This document shows positions 50,740 to 62,390 of a stretch of 64,000 bases of DNA, piece by piece (within the stretch, counting starts at the first letter, position 1; every line of letters begins with the position of its first letter). A program made the position numbers and the translations under genes. This DNA is from Nectonema munidae (Eukaryota > Nematomorpha > Nectonematoida > Nectonematidae): assembly GCA_030549495.1 (NCBI GenBank), contig JAUIRK010000855.1, forward strand, positions 382,001 through 446,000, written 5' to 3'. The notes under the pieces were generated by a model. It was not told where the DNA came from. It saw only the letters and a list, made by a program, of their open reading frames with translations, and made no database searches.

Positions 50740-51130
50740 GTTAAAATGCTGTTAAAATTTTGAATGAGAACTGTTCCACACTCAGCTGCATCATTATCGA
50801 CTTTGAGATCCTTAACAGTTCGTTTTGCCAACCTAAAATTTTCGTCACTTTCCCAAGATTCTGGCTTTTCTGTGCAAAGGCAATAAGATGCTCGCTCAAT
50901 TACCAAAGGTGTCGACTCAAAACATTAAATGCTACTGTAGCTACTCTGCTGTTTATTTTTTGTAACTTTCGAGACTTTGAAGCAGTTGAACATCATTCAG
51001 TGGAGCTGAGTGAGCATTAGAGCTCGTTGAAAGTCGCTAATTGTTTTTGAATAAATTCAATAAGATTTGCATACTCATCCAAATCGAAAACTTTCCATAT
51101 TTCCTCAGGCGTTAAACACTCTTGGTATGA
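50740..51130 (-). pseudogene. C-terminal piece of the DTT-SNTG family
   Basis: The reverse strand reads TPEEIWKVFDLDEYANLIEF, and further on LAKRTVKDLKVDNDAAECGT, then VLIQNFNSILTD. The last part corresponds to 'VKVVNDxAERGVALIxDFNxxLTKDEEQ', the C-terminal signature of the family described at 49233-50100. It has at least two frame changes. On this strand it lies before copy 1, not after it, so it belongs to a different insertion. Confidence 0.55.
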
Positions 51131-51239
51131 CTTATTAACCCTATTTCAGGACGGCAATTTTTGAGCAGTTTTTTGATCCGCCCCTCTTTCAAAAGAATTT
51201 TAGAACCTATTTTGTTGGCTAAAAACTCAAAACTACCAT

Positions 51240-51830
51240 TTCAAGTACGCTGAATTGATTGATGGCATTAATTTTAACTTATGAAATTCAGTCAATATGT
51301 CATTAATCAATCATTTTTGACAAGTCCTGTCAAAAAGAAAAAATATATCTACATCATGAAACAAGTCTAAACAACCCTTTTCAAGTTCCCTGAATTGATT
51401 GATGGCATTAATTTTTTTTATGAAATCCAATCAATATGTCATTAATCAATCATTTTGAGAAGACATTTCAAAAAAGAAAAATTATATCTATATCATAAAG
51501 CATGTATAATCTACCCCTTTTACGTACGCTGAATTGATTGATGGCATTACTTTTTTTAATGAAATGGCAAAACGCATTTTCTAGTACACTGAACTGAATG
51601 ATGACATGAAATTTAGTTGATCTTGTTAATCAATCACATTTAAAAAAGGCTATCAAAAAAGAAAAATTGTATTTCTATTACAAAATTGGTCAAAACTAGC
51701 ATTTTCAAGTATGCTGAATTCAATGATGATATTCACTCTGTTTCAAATTCAGTTGAAATGTTTATAATCGATGAACTGTAATAAACCAATCAAAAGACTA
51801 AATTATATTTCTAATTCACTTTACTTTTAA
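51240..51830. repeat. Minisatellite array, family B (five units)
   Basis: Units begin at 51252, 51390, 51529, 51589 and 51714 with CTGAATTGATTGATGGCATT or variants, giving periods of 138, 139, 60 and 125 bp, so the third unit is cut short. Within the unit, ATGTCATTAATCAATCATTTT and AAAAAAGAAAAATTATATCT recur. It shares words and order with the array at 20140-20530, 31 kb away. Confidence 0.85.
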
Positions 51831-52001
51831 AGCAGGTATTGAAAATATTTAATAACAGCTATACCAAAAAAAGCAAGTTTTAGGTACGGAAAATTTATCT
51901 CGTATCTAAAAAAATTCATTTCACAAACTAAAAGATAAAACTGTTTTTCTCAACTTTTCTACTTTACCCTGCAATACTCATGATAACTGGCATATCACCC
52001 G

Positions 52002-52181
52002 ATTGCGTAACTAGCATAGGGGCAAGGGGGCTCCTGCCCTCTCTGGCTTACTTCTGGCAAATTTTTAAGGTCAAAATAAGTCAAAACTTTAATAAAATGT
52101 TTTTTGTTATTAGACATTTTTGTTTATTGAGTCAACAAGTTCTCGGCCTATTGGTACAAAACCTAGTTACGCCACTGAATA
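52002..52181. mobile_element. 180 bp MITE with GCGTAACTAG termini
   Basis: The left end ATTGCGTAACTAGCATAGG and the reverse complement of the right end, ATTCAGTGGCGTAACTAGGT, form about 18 bp inverted repeats. Inside, GGGGGCTCCTGCCC is a small palindrome. Non-coding. The word CAGTGGCGTA also occurs at about 29467. Confidence 0.7.
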
Positions 52182-52656
52182 TCTAATTTGAATTGTAAAT
52201 AGTTGAAAAAACATTTAAAGCATATTTTTATTAGAGACAAAAAAATCAGATTTTGTTATAGCAGTCAAAACACAGGTTGACAGAATGCAAGGAACAACAA
52301 CATTTTTCGCGTTTTTGACATTGTTGCTTTACTTTCTTGATTTTATCTTTTTTCTCTTTATAATTTGGTCCAAAAATGTTAGACATTGGCTACAGCTTCT
52401 ATTTGCTCCATTTTTGTCTTTCAAACTCGTAAATGACGGAGAAGGTGAGTTCAAGGAGAAGTTTATTTTTGTTTTAGTCTGTTGCTAAGCCCTGTGAGGG
52501 ATCTCGATTGTATGAAAGGGAAAATCAGTGATTTTACTATTTCCATACCGAAGGAAAACGAGTCTATCTTTCTTGGTTCCAATCCTTTTTTTTAGAGAAA
52601 AGACAGTTCCTGCATTGATTCTTGCAGTCTCTAATAACACCATGCTTTAGCTGACC
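52182..52656. other. No gene recognised
   Basis: Contains a 67-codon hydrophobic frame (52285-52488) without family match or splice context; not called. Confidence 0.35.
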
Positions 52657-53665
52657 TTTTTTTTTTTTTTTTAAAAAAAAGAAAGAACTTTATTGATAAA
52701 GTGAAATAATAAATCATTCCAACATTTATCTTCGGAAGACCAGAAGGTTGTCACCGCTTGATTGATCTTTCCAACTATTCCAAAAAAAAGTGTTTTAAAG
52801 AATGTTTCTTGCAAAGATAAATATGATATACAATTTGTAGAGAATTAAGGGGAAAAAAAAGAAAAAGAAAATGCATGTAGAAGTAAAATATATGTATTAA
52901 AAGATATTATAAGTAAGTTATGCGGTATCAAGATTGCATGAAAAACAATCAATAATAGCACAATCCTGATTGTATTGAGAAACAAATGTATTGATAAGAT
53001 GCTTTTTAAGTTTTTCAGTTTGTGTGATGTTAGCAAAGTTATAAAGTAGTTCATTCCAAAGTTTAGTTAATCTACTTTCAGGTGAATGCTTACAAATTGC
53101 TTTTCTACTTTTTAAATGCATTTTATTAGCACTACGAGTGTAGTAATTATGGACACTGGAATTAGATTTAATCCAAGTATCAAACAAACAAGGAAACCAA
53201 AAACTTAGGATTCTTTGTAGAAACAAGCATGCTTTATATTTATAAAGATCTGGCAATTTAAGCAAATTATTTTCGTAAAAAAGATTGCTAGTATGAGAGT
53301 ATTTTTTTTTATTAAACACAAGCCTTAATGCTGTTTTCTGTAAAGATAAAATCTTATTGCAATTGACGTAGCCCCAATTTTCCAAACTGTATGTAAGATG
53401 AGGTATGAATATTGTTTTATATAAAAATAACTTTATGTGGATTGGAAATCTGTTCCTTAGTTGCCTGAATAATCCTATTATGAATGATAGCTTTTCTTCA
53501 ACTCTTTCAATATGCTTTTTCCAATTTAACTTTTCATCAAGTATGAGTCCAAGTAAATTAAACTCGTTTTTTACTTTGGTATATTCGTAAAGTTATATAT
53601 TGCTGGTTTTTTGATCGCATCTTTTGTCATTCCATAAATCGGAGGTAATGATCAAGCAATCAAAA
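52657..53665 (-). mobile_element. 5'-truncated LINE (CR1/L2-like) with poly-A tail
   Basis: On the reverse strand the element ends in a run of 16 or more A (seen as T at 52657-52672). Coding runs from about 53660 down to 52918: ITSDLWNDKRCDQKTSN, then a stop, then EYTKVKNEFNLLGLILDEKL, NWKKHIERVEEKLSFIIG, then PHLTYSLENWGYVN, LQKTALRLVFNKK and LLKLPDLYKYKACLF, and finally RLTKLWNELLYNF. This is the thumb and C-terminal domain of a CR1/L2-type reverse transcriptase. It is nearly open over 240 codons, so it is one of the youngest elements here. It abuts the truncated end of the piggyBac. Confidence 0.85.
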
Positions 53666-53699
53666 TATTTTTAAAACTTGATTTCTGCTTAACTAGGTA

Positions 53700-54935
53700 G
53701 CTATTCAAACATAGATACTTGTAAAAAAAAATTCCAAACAAACTTTAAGAAAAATTTTAATGCATGTAATTTTCTCTTTATATAGAGCCATTCAATGGGA
53801 GGAAGCGATGTATAAAATCTATCGATTGTAATGTTGCGACCTTCTAAAGAAGCGTGACACTTAACCTTCTTCTCTATTAACTGCTTAGCCGCTTCTAAGG
53901 TAGTATTTACATAAAATGGGCCTGCCCCATCAATCGGTTTGCTTGCATATACAATCGATTGAAAAGTGTAGGGAAACTCAATAGAACATAGAGAGTGGAA
54001 CAAAAGCCCACATTTCGAAGGTTTGAGTGGATTGTAAACTTTAAAATTGATAGCAGTTTTTGATGGGTAGAGGGACTCATCAATTCTTAAAAATGTACTA
54101 GGTCTCGTGTACTTACAACGTTAAATTACGTTGTTAAAAATTTCGCGAAAAGCAGCAAATCTGTCTTTTCCCATTCATAACACTTGAAAAAAATGGACAG
54201 CCCAAATCTGAGCAAAGAAAATTCACTCTTAAAAAGTTCTGCCTTAAAATTCCTCTCAAATATGTCAATCCTATATATGCAAGCATTTCAGGCAAATCAA
54301 CAAGTTTGATGTGCTGACTGCGCGAATGGCTTGAATGCATTCTATCATTATTTTCAATGTAAATGTTTGTAAATTTCAAAACATCTTCAATTATTACTTG
54401 GCTTAAAAACAACTCTAAGCAATCTTTAGGGGAATCTACGCTAACATTTTGTTTTAGTCCTGTTCCCCCTCTAATTATATTTTCCTTCGTCTGCCTTCCA
54501 ATTCTAGAAGGAGTTACCGTTGACCAAAGCAAATGCCTATCACTAAGACCCTCATTTTTTCTTTTAAATTTATCAGAAAAATACTCTCAAAATTTTCTTC
54601 TTCTGTTCTGTTTAAAGCAATATATCTAGACTCATCAAGTAGATCGTCAACACAATGAAATCTGGAAGAAGGTCTCTTCTCCTCAGTAAAAGTTCTTAGA
54701 TCAAAATTATTAGAAAGCACTGACTTTTCTGGAGACTCATCTTAATCGGTGGAGCACAACTCTTTATACATGAAATCATCATCACTTTCACTTGTACCAC
54801 ATTCTGCGGTGCTTTGCTTCTCTAAACTTTGAAAAATATCAAAAATATTCTCTACGTCTTCTTTTGGAAAGAGCATCTCTTCAGAATCTTTGTTGGATTC
54901 ACAACGTCTTTTTGTTTGTTTTTTTGCTTACTCAT
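53700..54935 (-). pseudogene. piggyBac transposase (broken, 3' part lost)
   Basis: The reverse strand starts MSKQKNKQKDVVNP (54935) and continues through an acidic N-terminus (EEMLFPKEDVENIFDIFQSL, TSESDDDFMYKELCS). The DDE-domain pieces follow: LLWSTVTPSRIGRQTKENII, DCLELFLSQVIIEDVLKFTN, MLAYIGLTYLRGI. Then comes STFLRIDESLYPSKTAINFK, and KPIDGAGPFYVN and GRNITIDRFYTSLPPIEWLY hold the 'DRFYTSxPL' block with its Asp. The last third of the protein is absent beyond about 53700, next to the LINE insertion. There are stops and several frame changes. Family members cut at TTAA; no TTAA-flanked termini were found. Confidence 0.85.
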
Positions 54936-55799
54936 AGAGAGACAGTTCTTTAATGTTATGAATAAAATAGAAACAAAACAAGAAAGTCTTACCTCACTAT
55001 GCGTATTTTCGGGAAAAATTGATGAGGTAAATACAAAGCGTATATTGAGTTTCAGAAGAATGGAATGAATGACAATTTCTTATAATGGGATGATTTTGCA
55101 AACCCTGCAAATTTTGGCGTAAATGAATGCGATGCTGATATGGTATAGCAAATATGAAAATTCAATACATGATTGGTGGACATTATAGTCATTCACTAAT
55201 ATATGATTTGTCATAAACAAACCACATGTTAGCCAGACGTGCATAAATTCTTTCTGAGTACGTCATTTTTATATAAAATTGATTGTTATATAATAATAGT
55301 TATGTATTCTTGCATCACTGCAAGAGATAGTAGCTACATCAAATTCTACAAAAACAAGCTTATGTGTGGATTACATATTTTTGTGCCTAAAAGGGGACGG
55401 GAAAGTAGCTGTTACTGAGATATATGCATCTGTGAAATTGAATCCCTATTTGAATTTTTGAAAATTGGAAACATAAACTTTTCATTTAAGACAAAGCGTA
55501 CGGAACAGGCATTATATACTAGAATATTGCAAAAATATCATTTAGGGTCACTGGCCTGGTGATAATTTTATCCCCTTTAGATTCAGTTTCTGACAAAAAA
55601 ATGACTTTCATCTCATCCTTAAATCACAAATATTATACACTTTTGTTTTTAAAGCCATTAATTCCACTCTCTATGTTTTGAGCAATTGTTGATGAAAAAA
55701 AGTTCACTTTATAAATATTTAGACTTCACAAAATTTTTTCTTAATTTTTTTAAATGAACAACGAAATATAAATATAAAAAGTCTCTAAGTATCACGAAA
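54936..55799. other. No gene recognised
   Basis: AT-rich. May contain the outer 5' part of the piggyBac. Confidence 0.35.
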
Positions 55800-56600
55800 A
55801 ACACATGAGGTCATTTGGCGAGGTTTTCACGATTTGATCTTCTAGCTTTTCTAATGGATTCTCTATCAGCTTCATGTTTGAGAACCTTTGTTGTTGCAGA
55901 AAGTATATGCATAGCATTTCTGTCACTTACATCTGTCCTGTCTGAAGCAGATGCTAATTGAGGCGTCATAATGTTTTTAATTTTTCCACGTGATTTCCAC
56001 TTTTTGAATGTTTTGATGAGATGGTATCAGCATTCTCATCTTTTTCAGCAGTGAAATCCATATTCATTTCTTCTAGAGTAACACTTGCAGATTCTTCTAT
56101 TCTTTCAGCTTCCTTTTCTTTTCTACGTTCTTCAGCTTTCGTTTTTTCTTTCTGCGTTCTTCTATACCTGTAAGCTTTCTATCGATTTTTTCCATGGATC
56201 CTATCCTCCCTTTTTCTCTTTGAGCTTGCAAAAAGTCTCTATCAATTTATTATTTTGAAAGCATCTTGATGAGAAACATCAAATAAGTCATCAAGTGTGC
56301 TCGAGAAATTTTTTTCTTTTTTATTTTTGATTATCAGATTTCCTTTTTGAGCTTTTACTAAGATTTTTCCATTGTGAAAGAAACTCATCTTTTTAATAAT
56401 GTTCTAATTTTGCTTAGTTGGCAAACTTGCTCTGTTCCAAAACAGCAGAAGCTCCTCAACAGTTGTTTTTGCACTTTCTGTCTGTCTTTCCTTCGATTCG
56501 ATGAAGATGTAAAAGTCTACCCAAAACGATTCTGTTAGATGGAAGCTTACTATCAGAAAGCGATTCATATGTATTCCCAAATAACCATATAGTTCTGGTT
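55800..56600 (-). pseudogene. N-terminal piece of the DTT-SNTG family
   Basis: The reverse strand reads TTVEELLLFWNRASLPTKQN, then SSTLDDLFDVSHQDAFKII, then QAQREKGRIGSMEKIDRKL, a charged coiled coil (EERRKKKRKLK) and IMTPQLASASDRTDVSDRNA, then MHILSATTKVLKH. The order 'FWxxARIPTRQ', 'LDDLFDIAHAxA', 'QREKGRxGxM', 'xPxLAxALDRxxVSDRxAVxxLxATAxxLG' is the N-terminal half of the same family as 49233-50100. Frames change at least three times. The catalytic middle does not follow in the adjacent DNA. The C-terminal piece at 50740-51130 could be the rest of the same copy, split by later insertions. Confidence 0.6.
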
Positions 56601-56990
56601 CTTTTAGTACATGCATTCATTTCTAAGAAACTAAAAATTAGGACTGAAAAAGTATAAGAAAATAAAAAATTCCTTGAAATGCTGCTTATATTATATTTAT
56701 TAAACTTGCGCAACCTTTAAATTTAGATTAGTTAGATTAATGATGATATTTAATGAGGGGGTGAGAGAAGGTGTTTATCATTTATAATTTATTATCCATA
56801 TAATAGTGTCACCCTAATATGTATACTAGATCGAATGACCTCTTCCGAATTGTCTCTCAACCACTAAAAATGGCCTAACTTATTGGTTACTTTTCTCTAT
56901 TGGGGTCCTGTTGCATCTGTTCTCAAATTATTTGTTGTCTGTGTGGAGTTCGAATGCATTGCTAAGTTGCTTAACTAAGGTACTGCACCA
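56601..56990. other. No gene recognised
   Basis: AT-rich spacer with a GGGGGTGAGAGAAGGTG word. Confidence 0.35.
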
Positions 56991-57520
56991 TTTCTTATTT
57001 ATAAACCTACCAGGCTATCCAATTTTTGCTTAAACGTCATCCTGTCAGCCTCTGATAATAACCTAGATAGAATATCTGGGTTGTCTAGACCGATTATCCT
57101 TTATTTTTTATTGTTCCGCAGTCACCATTTCTACACCGAATGGTGAACGCGCACTGCCCTTATAGTTTAACGTAGCCATGAATAGAGTTGTGCGGTTCCC
57201 CTGCTTAAGGCTCATTTTAGAGAAATTGACTCTATGAACGTTTAGTCCACGTTCTTTACGGCGATGCTTTTAATGTACCCCAACAACTTCTCTTCAGCAC
57301 TACAAATTCGAAAATAACCTGTTTACCTAAATTGGACAGCAGCCTAGCACTTCCATCTCTATATCTGCATCTTCTTTGAATCTTTTCCATTCATCCAAGA
57401 TCATCCACTCTTTGCCTGAAAGACTCCATCCCTTGCATGATCGTGTGCTTTCAATCAACTGTGGAAACAATCTAATTTTTTCAAGTCACGCCCTGCCTCA
57501 TGTACTGACAAAAGGATCTC
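56991..57520 (-). other. GC-richer, possibly decayed coding sequence, unidentified
   Basis: The reverse strand gives coding-like stretches across frame changes (VNFSKMSLKQGNRTTLFMAT, then LNYKGSARSPFGVEM; also WMILDEWKRFKEDADIEMEV). Composition differs from the AT-rich flanks. I do not recognise the family. Confidence 0.25.
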
Positions 57521-59228
57521 AAATGTTATACTGAACCTTATCAGAATAAGATAAATTTTCATCAATTTTATTTGAAAAATGAAGAATCAGAGTCACTTTC
57601 ATCTTTGTAAGAAGTAAAAGTGCTCGATTCTTCAAAGGAACTACTTGAACCATTCGATTCCATTGGAAGAGCAAAATTAAATTATTATTATCTAAGATGT
57701 ATGAACAATATTGACCTTTTTGATCATTATAAACAAACTTTATCTTTCTGTGCGTTTGGAGGATCAAAGTAGCATAAACACAAACAGGATTTTAACACAA
57801 TCCAACTAGACATAATCCTATCTAATTCAGTTCCGACTTACAACCCTAACCCTTAACATAGGCACTACAAGCAAAATGTTCTTTCAATTTCCCTTATCCG
57901 TTGAACTAGAAACCGCAAAGGAAACTGTCTATACAAAACGCTATTAACCGTTTACTCCCTCGTGCTCTAAACTTTGCTCTCTTCAACCAACCTTTTTTTA
58001 AGTATTTGTCCATGGATACCACTCAGGATCTGGCAATCTTGGTCAAGCGCACTTTTTGTATAAAAAACGAATTTTTCTGAGTTTATGCAAAATGTTTAAT
58101 CTTATGATTCCTTTTAGGAATAAGATAAATGTAAAAAACGTATACTATTAATTTAAAACTTGCTTCTTCTAACTCGCTTATTCCAAAGAAAGAATGGATG
58201 TGTGCTGTTTTCAAATTCACTTTTCGTGTTCTACACTCATTCTTCATCTTTCATCGCACTTTCTTCTTTGAATTTAAATGTCATGAAGCGTCATAATCAT
58301 GCGCAAAAAATTCAAGAAAAGGAAGCTGCTACATTCTTCTTGTGTCTATTGCGTTGTCCTCATGCCGCATGCATTTTAAAAAAGAAGGAGTAAATCTTTG
58401 AAGATGTGATGATTGATGATGCTGTCGCGATTTCCAAGTTTTATTTATTTTTTACAGAGTGCTCTTCCATTTTGCGTTTGCTACTTGAAACATGGTTCGT
58501 TGGTTATCTTCTGTGTATAATTTTTGCGAGTACGTGTTTGTAATCACCTTCGCAAATGAGCTTTTTAGTAGGTGCATTTATTTCCCGTTCTCAAAGTAAA
58601 CGAAAAGATGAACTGAGAGAGGGAATTCTTGCCGAAAGCCTAAAAGATACGCTAAAAGATACGCTGGCAATAACATTAACTTTCTTTCAGATTTATGCAC
58701 GTATCTACTTTTAGACGATGAAGAATATTCAGTTTTTGCTCGCTGTCTATTTATTAACTTCCAGAACACCCAAACACGGATTCAAAAATGTGCAGAAAGC
58801 AAGAAAAGTATAGTTTATGGTATTGGAGTTAGCGTTCTAATTTTTGCCGTAAAAAGGGGTTACCAGTGAAATAATTGAGGGTCATTTGCCGATTTTTCAT
58901 CTCAAATATTGCTATTGACAATGCCAGTTTCAACTTTGCATATTAAAATATGAATGCTGAAGTTTGATTGATTTTTTAAAATATAAATTTATGATCATGA
59001 GAACTGTGCTGCCTGAAATGCTTCAGGGACAATTCGGCCTAAGGCAACAGTAATTTGAATTGCTCAGCATCAGAATTGGCCTTCTTAATTGGTTGGCTGG
59101 CAAGTCAACGGGGAGACAAAAAATACACAGAATATTAGCCAAATATTTCATTGACTTGATAAAATTTAACAAGAAAAATTTTTAGTTCCATGAAATCTTG
59201 CGAAACCCCTTTTAAGGTTGAACTAAGG
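57521..59228. other. No gene recognised
   Basis: Contains an ACCCTAACCCTTAACAT word near 57843 and a 77-codon forward frame at 58160-58393 without match. Confidence 0.35.
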
Positions 59229-59752
59229 GGAGACAAAAAATGTTTTGAAAGGATGATATTGCACAACATTTCTATTAAATATACATTTGAAATTGCCTAA
59301 TTAGTTTTAATTAAATAATAATTACGTCTTTTTAGGAATAGGAATTGCCACTGGGGAGACAGTGATAAAAACAATCAAAGGCTTTCAGGTTATACTCTTT
59401 TCTCTTAAAGTTTCGAAATTTTTTTAAAGATAAAAACTTGGTAAATACTCAAATACGATTTTTTGTCTATGCAGAGGTATGATAAAGAAAACACTGATAC
59501 AGAACGTTTTTAACCTCTGCGTATACAAAAACCGTTTTAAAAATTTTAATTCCAAACTTCAAGAGAAAACTGCATGACCGAAAGTCTTTAATTGTTTATT
59601 ATCACCGTCTCCCATGTTGGCAATTCCTATTCCTAACAAGACGTACTTGTTGTTTAATTGAAACCTGTTTGGCAATTTCAATTCCTTAAGAAACATAGTA
59701 TATTTAATCAAAAATGGGCAATATCATCCTTTCAAAGCATTTTTTATCTACT
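59229..59752. mobile_element. Foldback element with ~250 bp arms
   Basis: The left arm (59229-59483) and right arm (59508-59752) are diverged reverse complements. Shared words include GACAAAAAATG.TTTGAAAGGATGATATTG, GTCTT.TTAGGAATAGGAATTGCCA, GGGAGAC.GTGATAA and TATGCAGAGGT at the centre. Almost the whole element is inverted repeat, with a ~25 bp centre. Non-coding. It is either a foldback-type transposon or two inverted copies of one short repeat. Confidence 0.85.
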
Positions 59753-60420
59753 CAATACTCTTCCTCTTTGCATACTTTTATCTTATTATTATTATTATTG
59801 TTTTTATCTTCGTTTGCTCTCTTCTCTTCCCACGCCTATCCTTGCCTTTTTGTATCGCCAAAGTATAAATCTATGCGATTTGTGATCTAATTACGACAAA
59901 GATTTGGGTAAGAAAAAAGTCAGTTTGGAACAAATTCAATTTGAAAACTTTTAATGAACTTTTTTTTCGTTTTAAATCTTCTTGGTTTTCATTGTCTAAG
60001 CGTGTACAAAAAACTCTAGATCTTTTCAAGCATCTTATCTCTTTCAAAACTGTTGTGATTTATTTCAACTTCATCATTAACTATCATTTTTTAGAGATAT
60101 ATCAAACTTAATAAAAAGGCAGCAAATTTATAACACGACATGTTATGGTGGATGAGCTCACTTATGGTACTCTTGAAACAGTTGAACGTAGTCTAGTGTG
60201 GCTTATAATCCTGATGCGACTGCCGTATAGTTTAAAATTATGTTAGTCCACATTTTTGGAATTATAACACAAAATTTCGAATATTGTGATGTCAAACACA
60301 CTGTCACTTTGCTGTATTTGGCTAACAATTAAGATTCTGGCGATATAACACTTTTAAGTAAATGTGAACGGGGGCTCTTTAGATAGCAGCGATGTGGAAT
60401 GCGTATTCAGTCCCACGTCA
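59753..60420. other. No gene recognised
   Basis: Pyrimidine-rich, then AT-rich. A short (ATT) run lies at 59784-59797. Confidence 0.35.
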
Positions 60421-60892
60421 ATTACATATACGTGCATGGGGACATGCTTTTCACCATGGTGTTCACAGTGAGTCCATTACTAAATTTTGCTTGACGTTTT
60501 ACAGGCCTTTTGCTGAGCATTCTTTCTACTGCATTCAGCTTTATAAGCGTGTCCACACTCGCAATATTTCGTAGAAAGGATGTCAGCCTCTTCCTGTAAT
60601 TCTCTGCAGGCATTGAAGGAAGATTCCTTGAATTTGCTTCTCTCCACTGCAGTTCCATTTCTTCGTATTCGCGTGCCAGTGGGCATTATTCTTCGCTGTC
60701 TCTTGTGATCTAGGAAGCCTTCAAAAATGATTGTCTGCAGTGACCGACATCTACCCATAACCCTAACCCTTCCCATTCAGAATGGGCGCTCTCAGTCTGG
60801 CTGCGCTTAGGCGTAGCAAGAGACTTCGCGTCTAAATTTTTTGTTTTCGTGTTTGCAAGAATCTTCTTCCGTGACTGGACAAAGGATGCCAC
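60421..60892 (-). other. GC-richer block with overlapping reverse-strand frames, unidentified
   Basis: Three overlapping reverse-strand frames (78, 98 and 60 codons) give charged, low-hydrophobicity peptides: RKKILANTKTKNLDAKSLAT in the first, EEMELQWREANSRNLPSMPA and SFLRNIASVDTLIKLNAVER in the next. The last of these looks helical and coiled-coil-like. Adjacent frames may be one decayed reading frame. A TAACCCTAACCCTTCC word and the palindrome CCCATTCAGAATGGG lie at 60756-60785. Could be a retrocopy or repeat; no function can be given. Confidence 0.25.
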
Positions 60893-62139
60893 GATCGCCA
60901 GTTGAACCCAGGACGACTCAGCCTACCATTTTTCCGGTAGGCGAAATTCAGGCATTGCGATTAAATTGAGTAGAGCATCAAATAACATAGACCTTTATAA
61001 ATAACCATTTTATGTATTTTTTTGTTTTTTCAATAAAAAATAAATAACATCTGGCTTATGATGAAGATGGGCCTTTCAAAAATTTCAAGCACCTCGAAGG
61101 GTTACCTCCCTCACGCTGAGAAACACTTCTTTGGAATAACTATTTGCCTTAATTTCCACACTATCTATTGGAGCATATAATTTTCAAAATATAGATTTAT
61201 TTGCCCCTCAAAAACGTATATTCTGACTTTGAAAACGAAGTAATTCTTCTTTCTAATAAGGAATTTTAAATTTTAATGAAAAATTATATAAAGTCAATTA
61301 TTTTAGATCCCCTGAAGACGCCCACCACAATGAAGCTTTTTTGTACCAACTTAAAAATAACTGCCCAGAGGTTTCTCCTAAAGAATAACAGCCCGACTAA
61401 TGATATGTTTTTCATTCAAAAAAATACAATAAATTTCTGACTGAAATCCAAAATTTTTTAATAAAAATATTTTTTTTAAACTCAAATGACTTATTCTTCT
61501 GAACATTTTTTTAAGACTTTTGAGCTGTAAAAAGTGCTAAGGTAAAATGACTTGTTAATATTTTTGCGCTCACTTCTGTTCTCACTGAAAAAATTAGCTT
61601 TCAACTTTAATAAAAATAAATTCTAATTCGATTGAACTTTTGTTTGGTGATTTTTCCTTGAGCAAAGCGTATTCGCTATGGATACGGGAGACGTAGTAGT
61701 ACATTTTTAGGTGGGGGAAGTTCTAACTCACTTCTATATTTTTTATCTGCCATATCCGTACTTTTAATGGATATTTTATGAATGATTTGCGCTTCTGCCT
61801 ACTAGTAGCGTGATATCTCAATACTTTTCCCACATGGGCTTACAATAATTTGTAAAAATTAACTTTAACTTTTTTTGCAAGCCACCTTTTTATTTCATTG
61901 ATAACTTTCACATTTTCAGCCAATGATATGCCGTATCTTGAGGAAGAGTTAGCTCTCCTAAACAAAGTTCATACTACAATTTCCTTTCCTTAAGAACGAC
62001 CACCGATAATTATATTTATTATTTATTTTTAGAATCGTATTACTCAGAAATCTCTAATCAGTAACAAAAATCCTAAATTTGTTATCAATCAGCAAAGTTT
62101 TGAATAATGAAGGCCAACTTCATATGCTTACAAAAAGGA
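60893..62139. other. No gene recognised
   Basis: AT-rich. A small palindrome, CCTACCATTTTTCCGGTAGG, lies at 60933-60952. Confidence 0.4.
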
Positions 62140-62390
62140 AACTCATTTTTTGATTTGATAAACAAGTCAAATTGTAAAATTGATCTTTTAGCCTAATTCT
62201 AAAAAAAGAAATAAAGGTATACTGACCAGTTTCAATAAGAGACTGCCTTTCCAGGAAATAAATTTGCTAGTGAACTTGTTAAGAAGGCAGTCTCTTGTCA
62301 AAACTGATTGGATACCTTTATCTCTTTTAAAATTGGCCTACTAAATATTGGAAATTTTGTTTGTTTATCAAATTTTCACATGAGCAATAA
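62140..62390. mobile_element. Palindromic MITE (~250 bp)
   Basis: TTTGATAAACAA, GCCTAATTCTAAAA, ATAAAGGTATACTGACCAG and AAGAGACTGCCTT on the left are mirrored on the right by AAGGCAGTCTCTTG, CTGATTGGATACCTTTAT, TTTTAAAATTGGCC and TTGTTTATCAAA. The arms are about 110 bp, with the centre near 62262. Non-coding, 400 bp upstream of the NKAIN exon. Confidence 0.8.

Noticed and set aside
51240-51830. Regularly spaced repeats, considered as a CRISPR array
   Set aside because: Units are 60-139 bp, contiguous and diverged, with no repeat-spacer structure, in a eukaryotic context.
52285-52488. 67-codon hydrophobic frame, considered as a membrane protein or NKAIN exon 1
   Set aside because: No MGCC-type start, no splice donor in the right place and no family match; A/T-rich DNA often gives Phe/Leu-rich frames.
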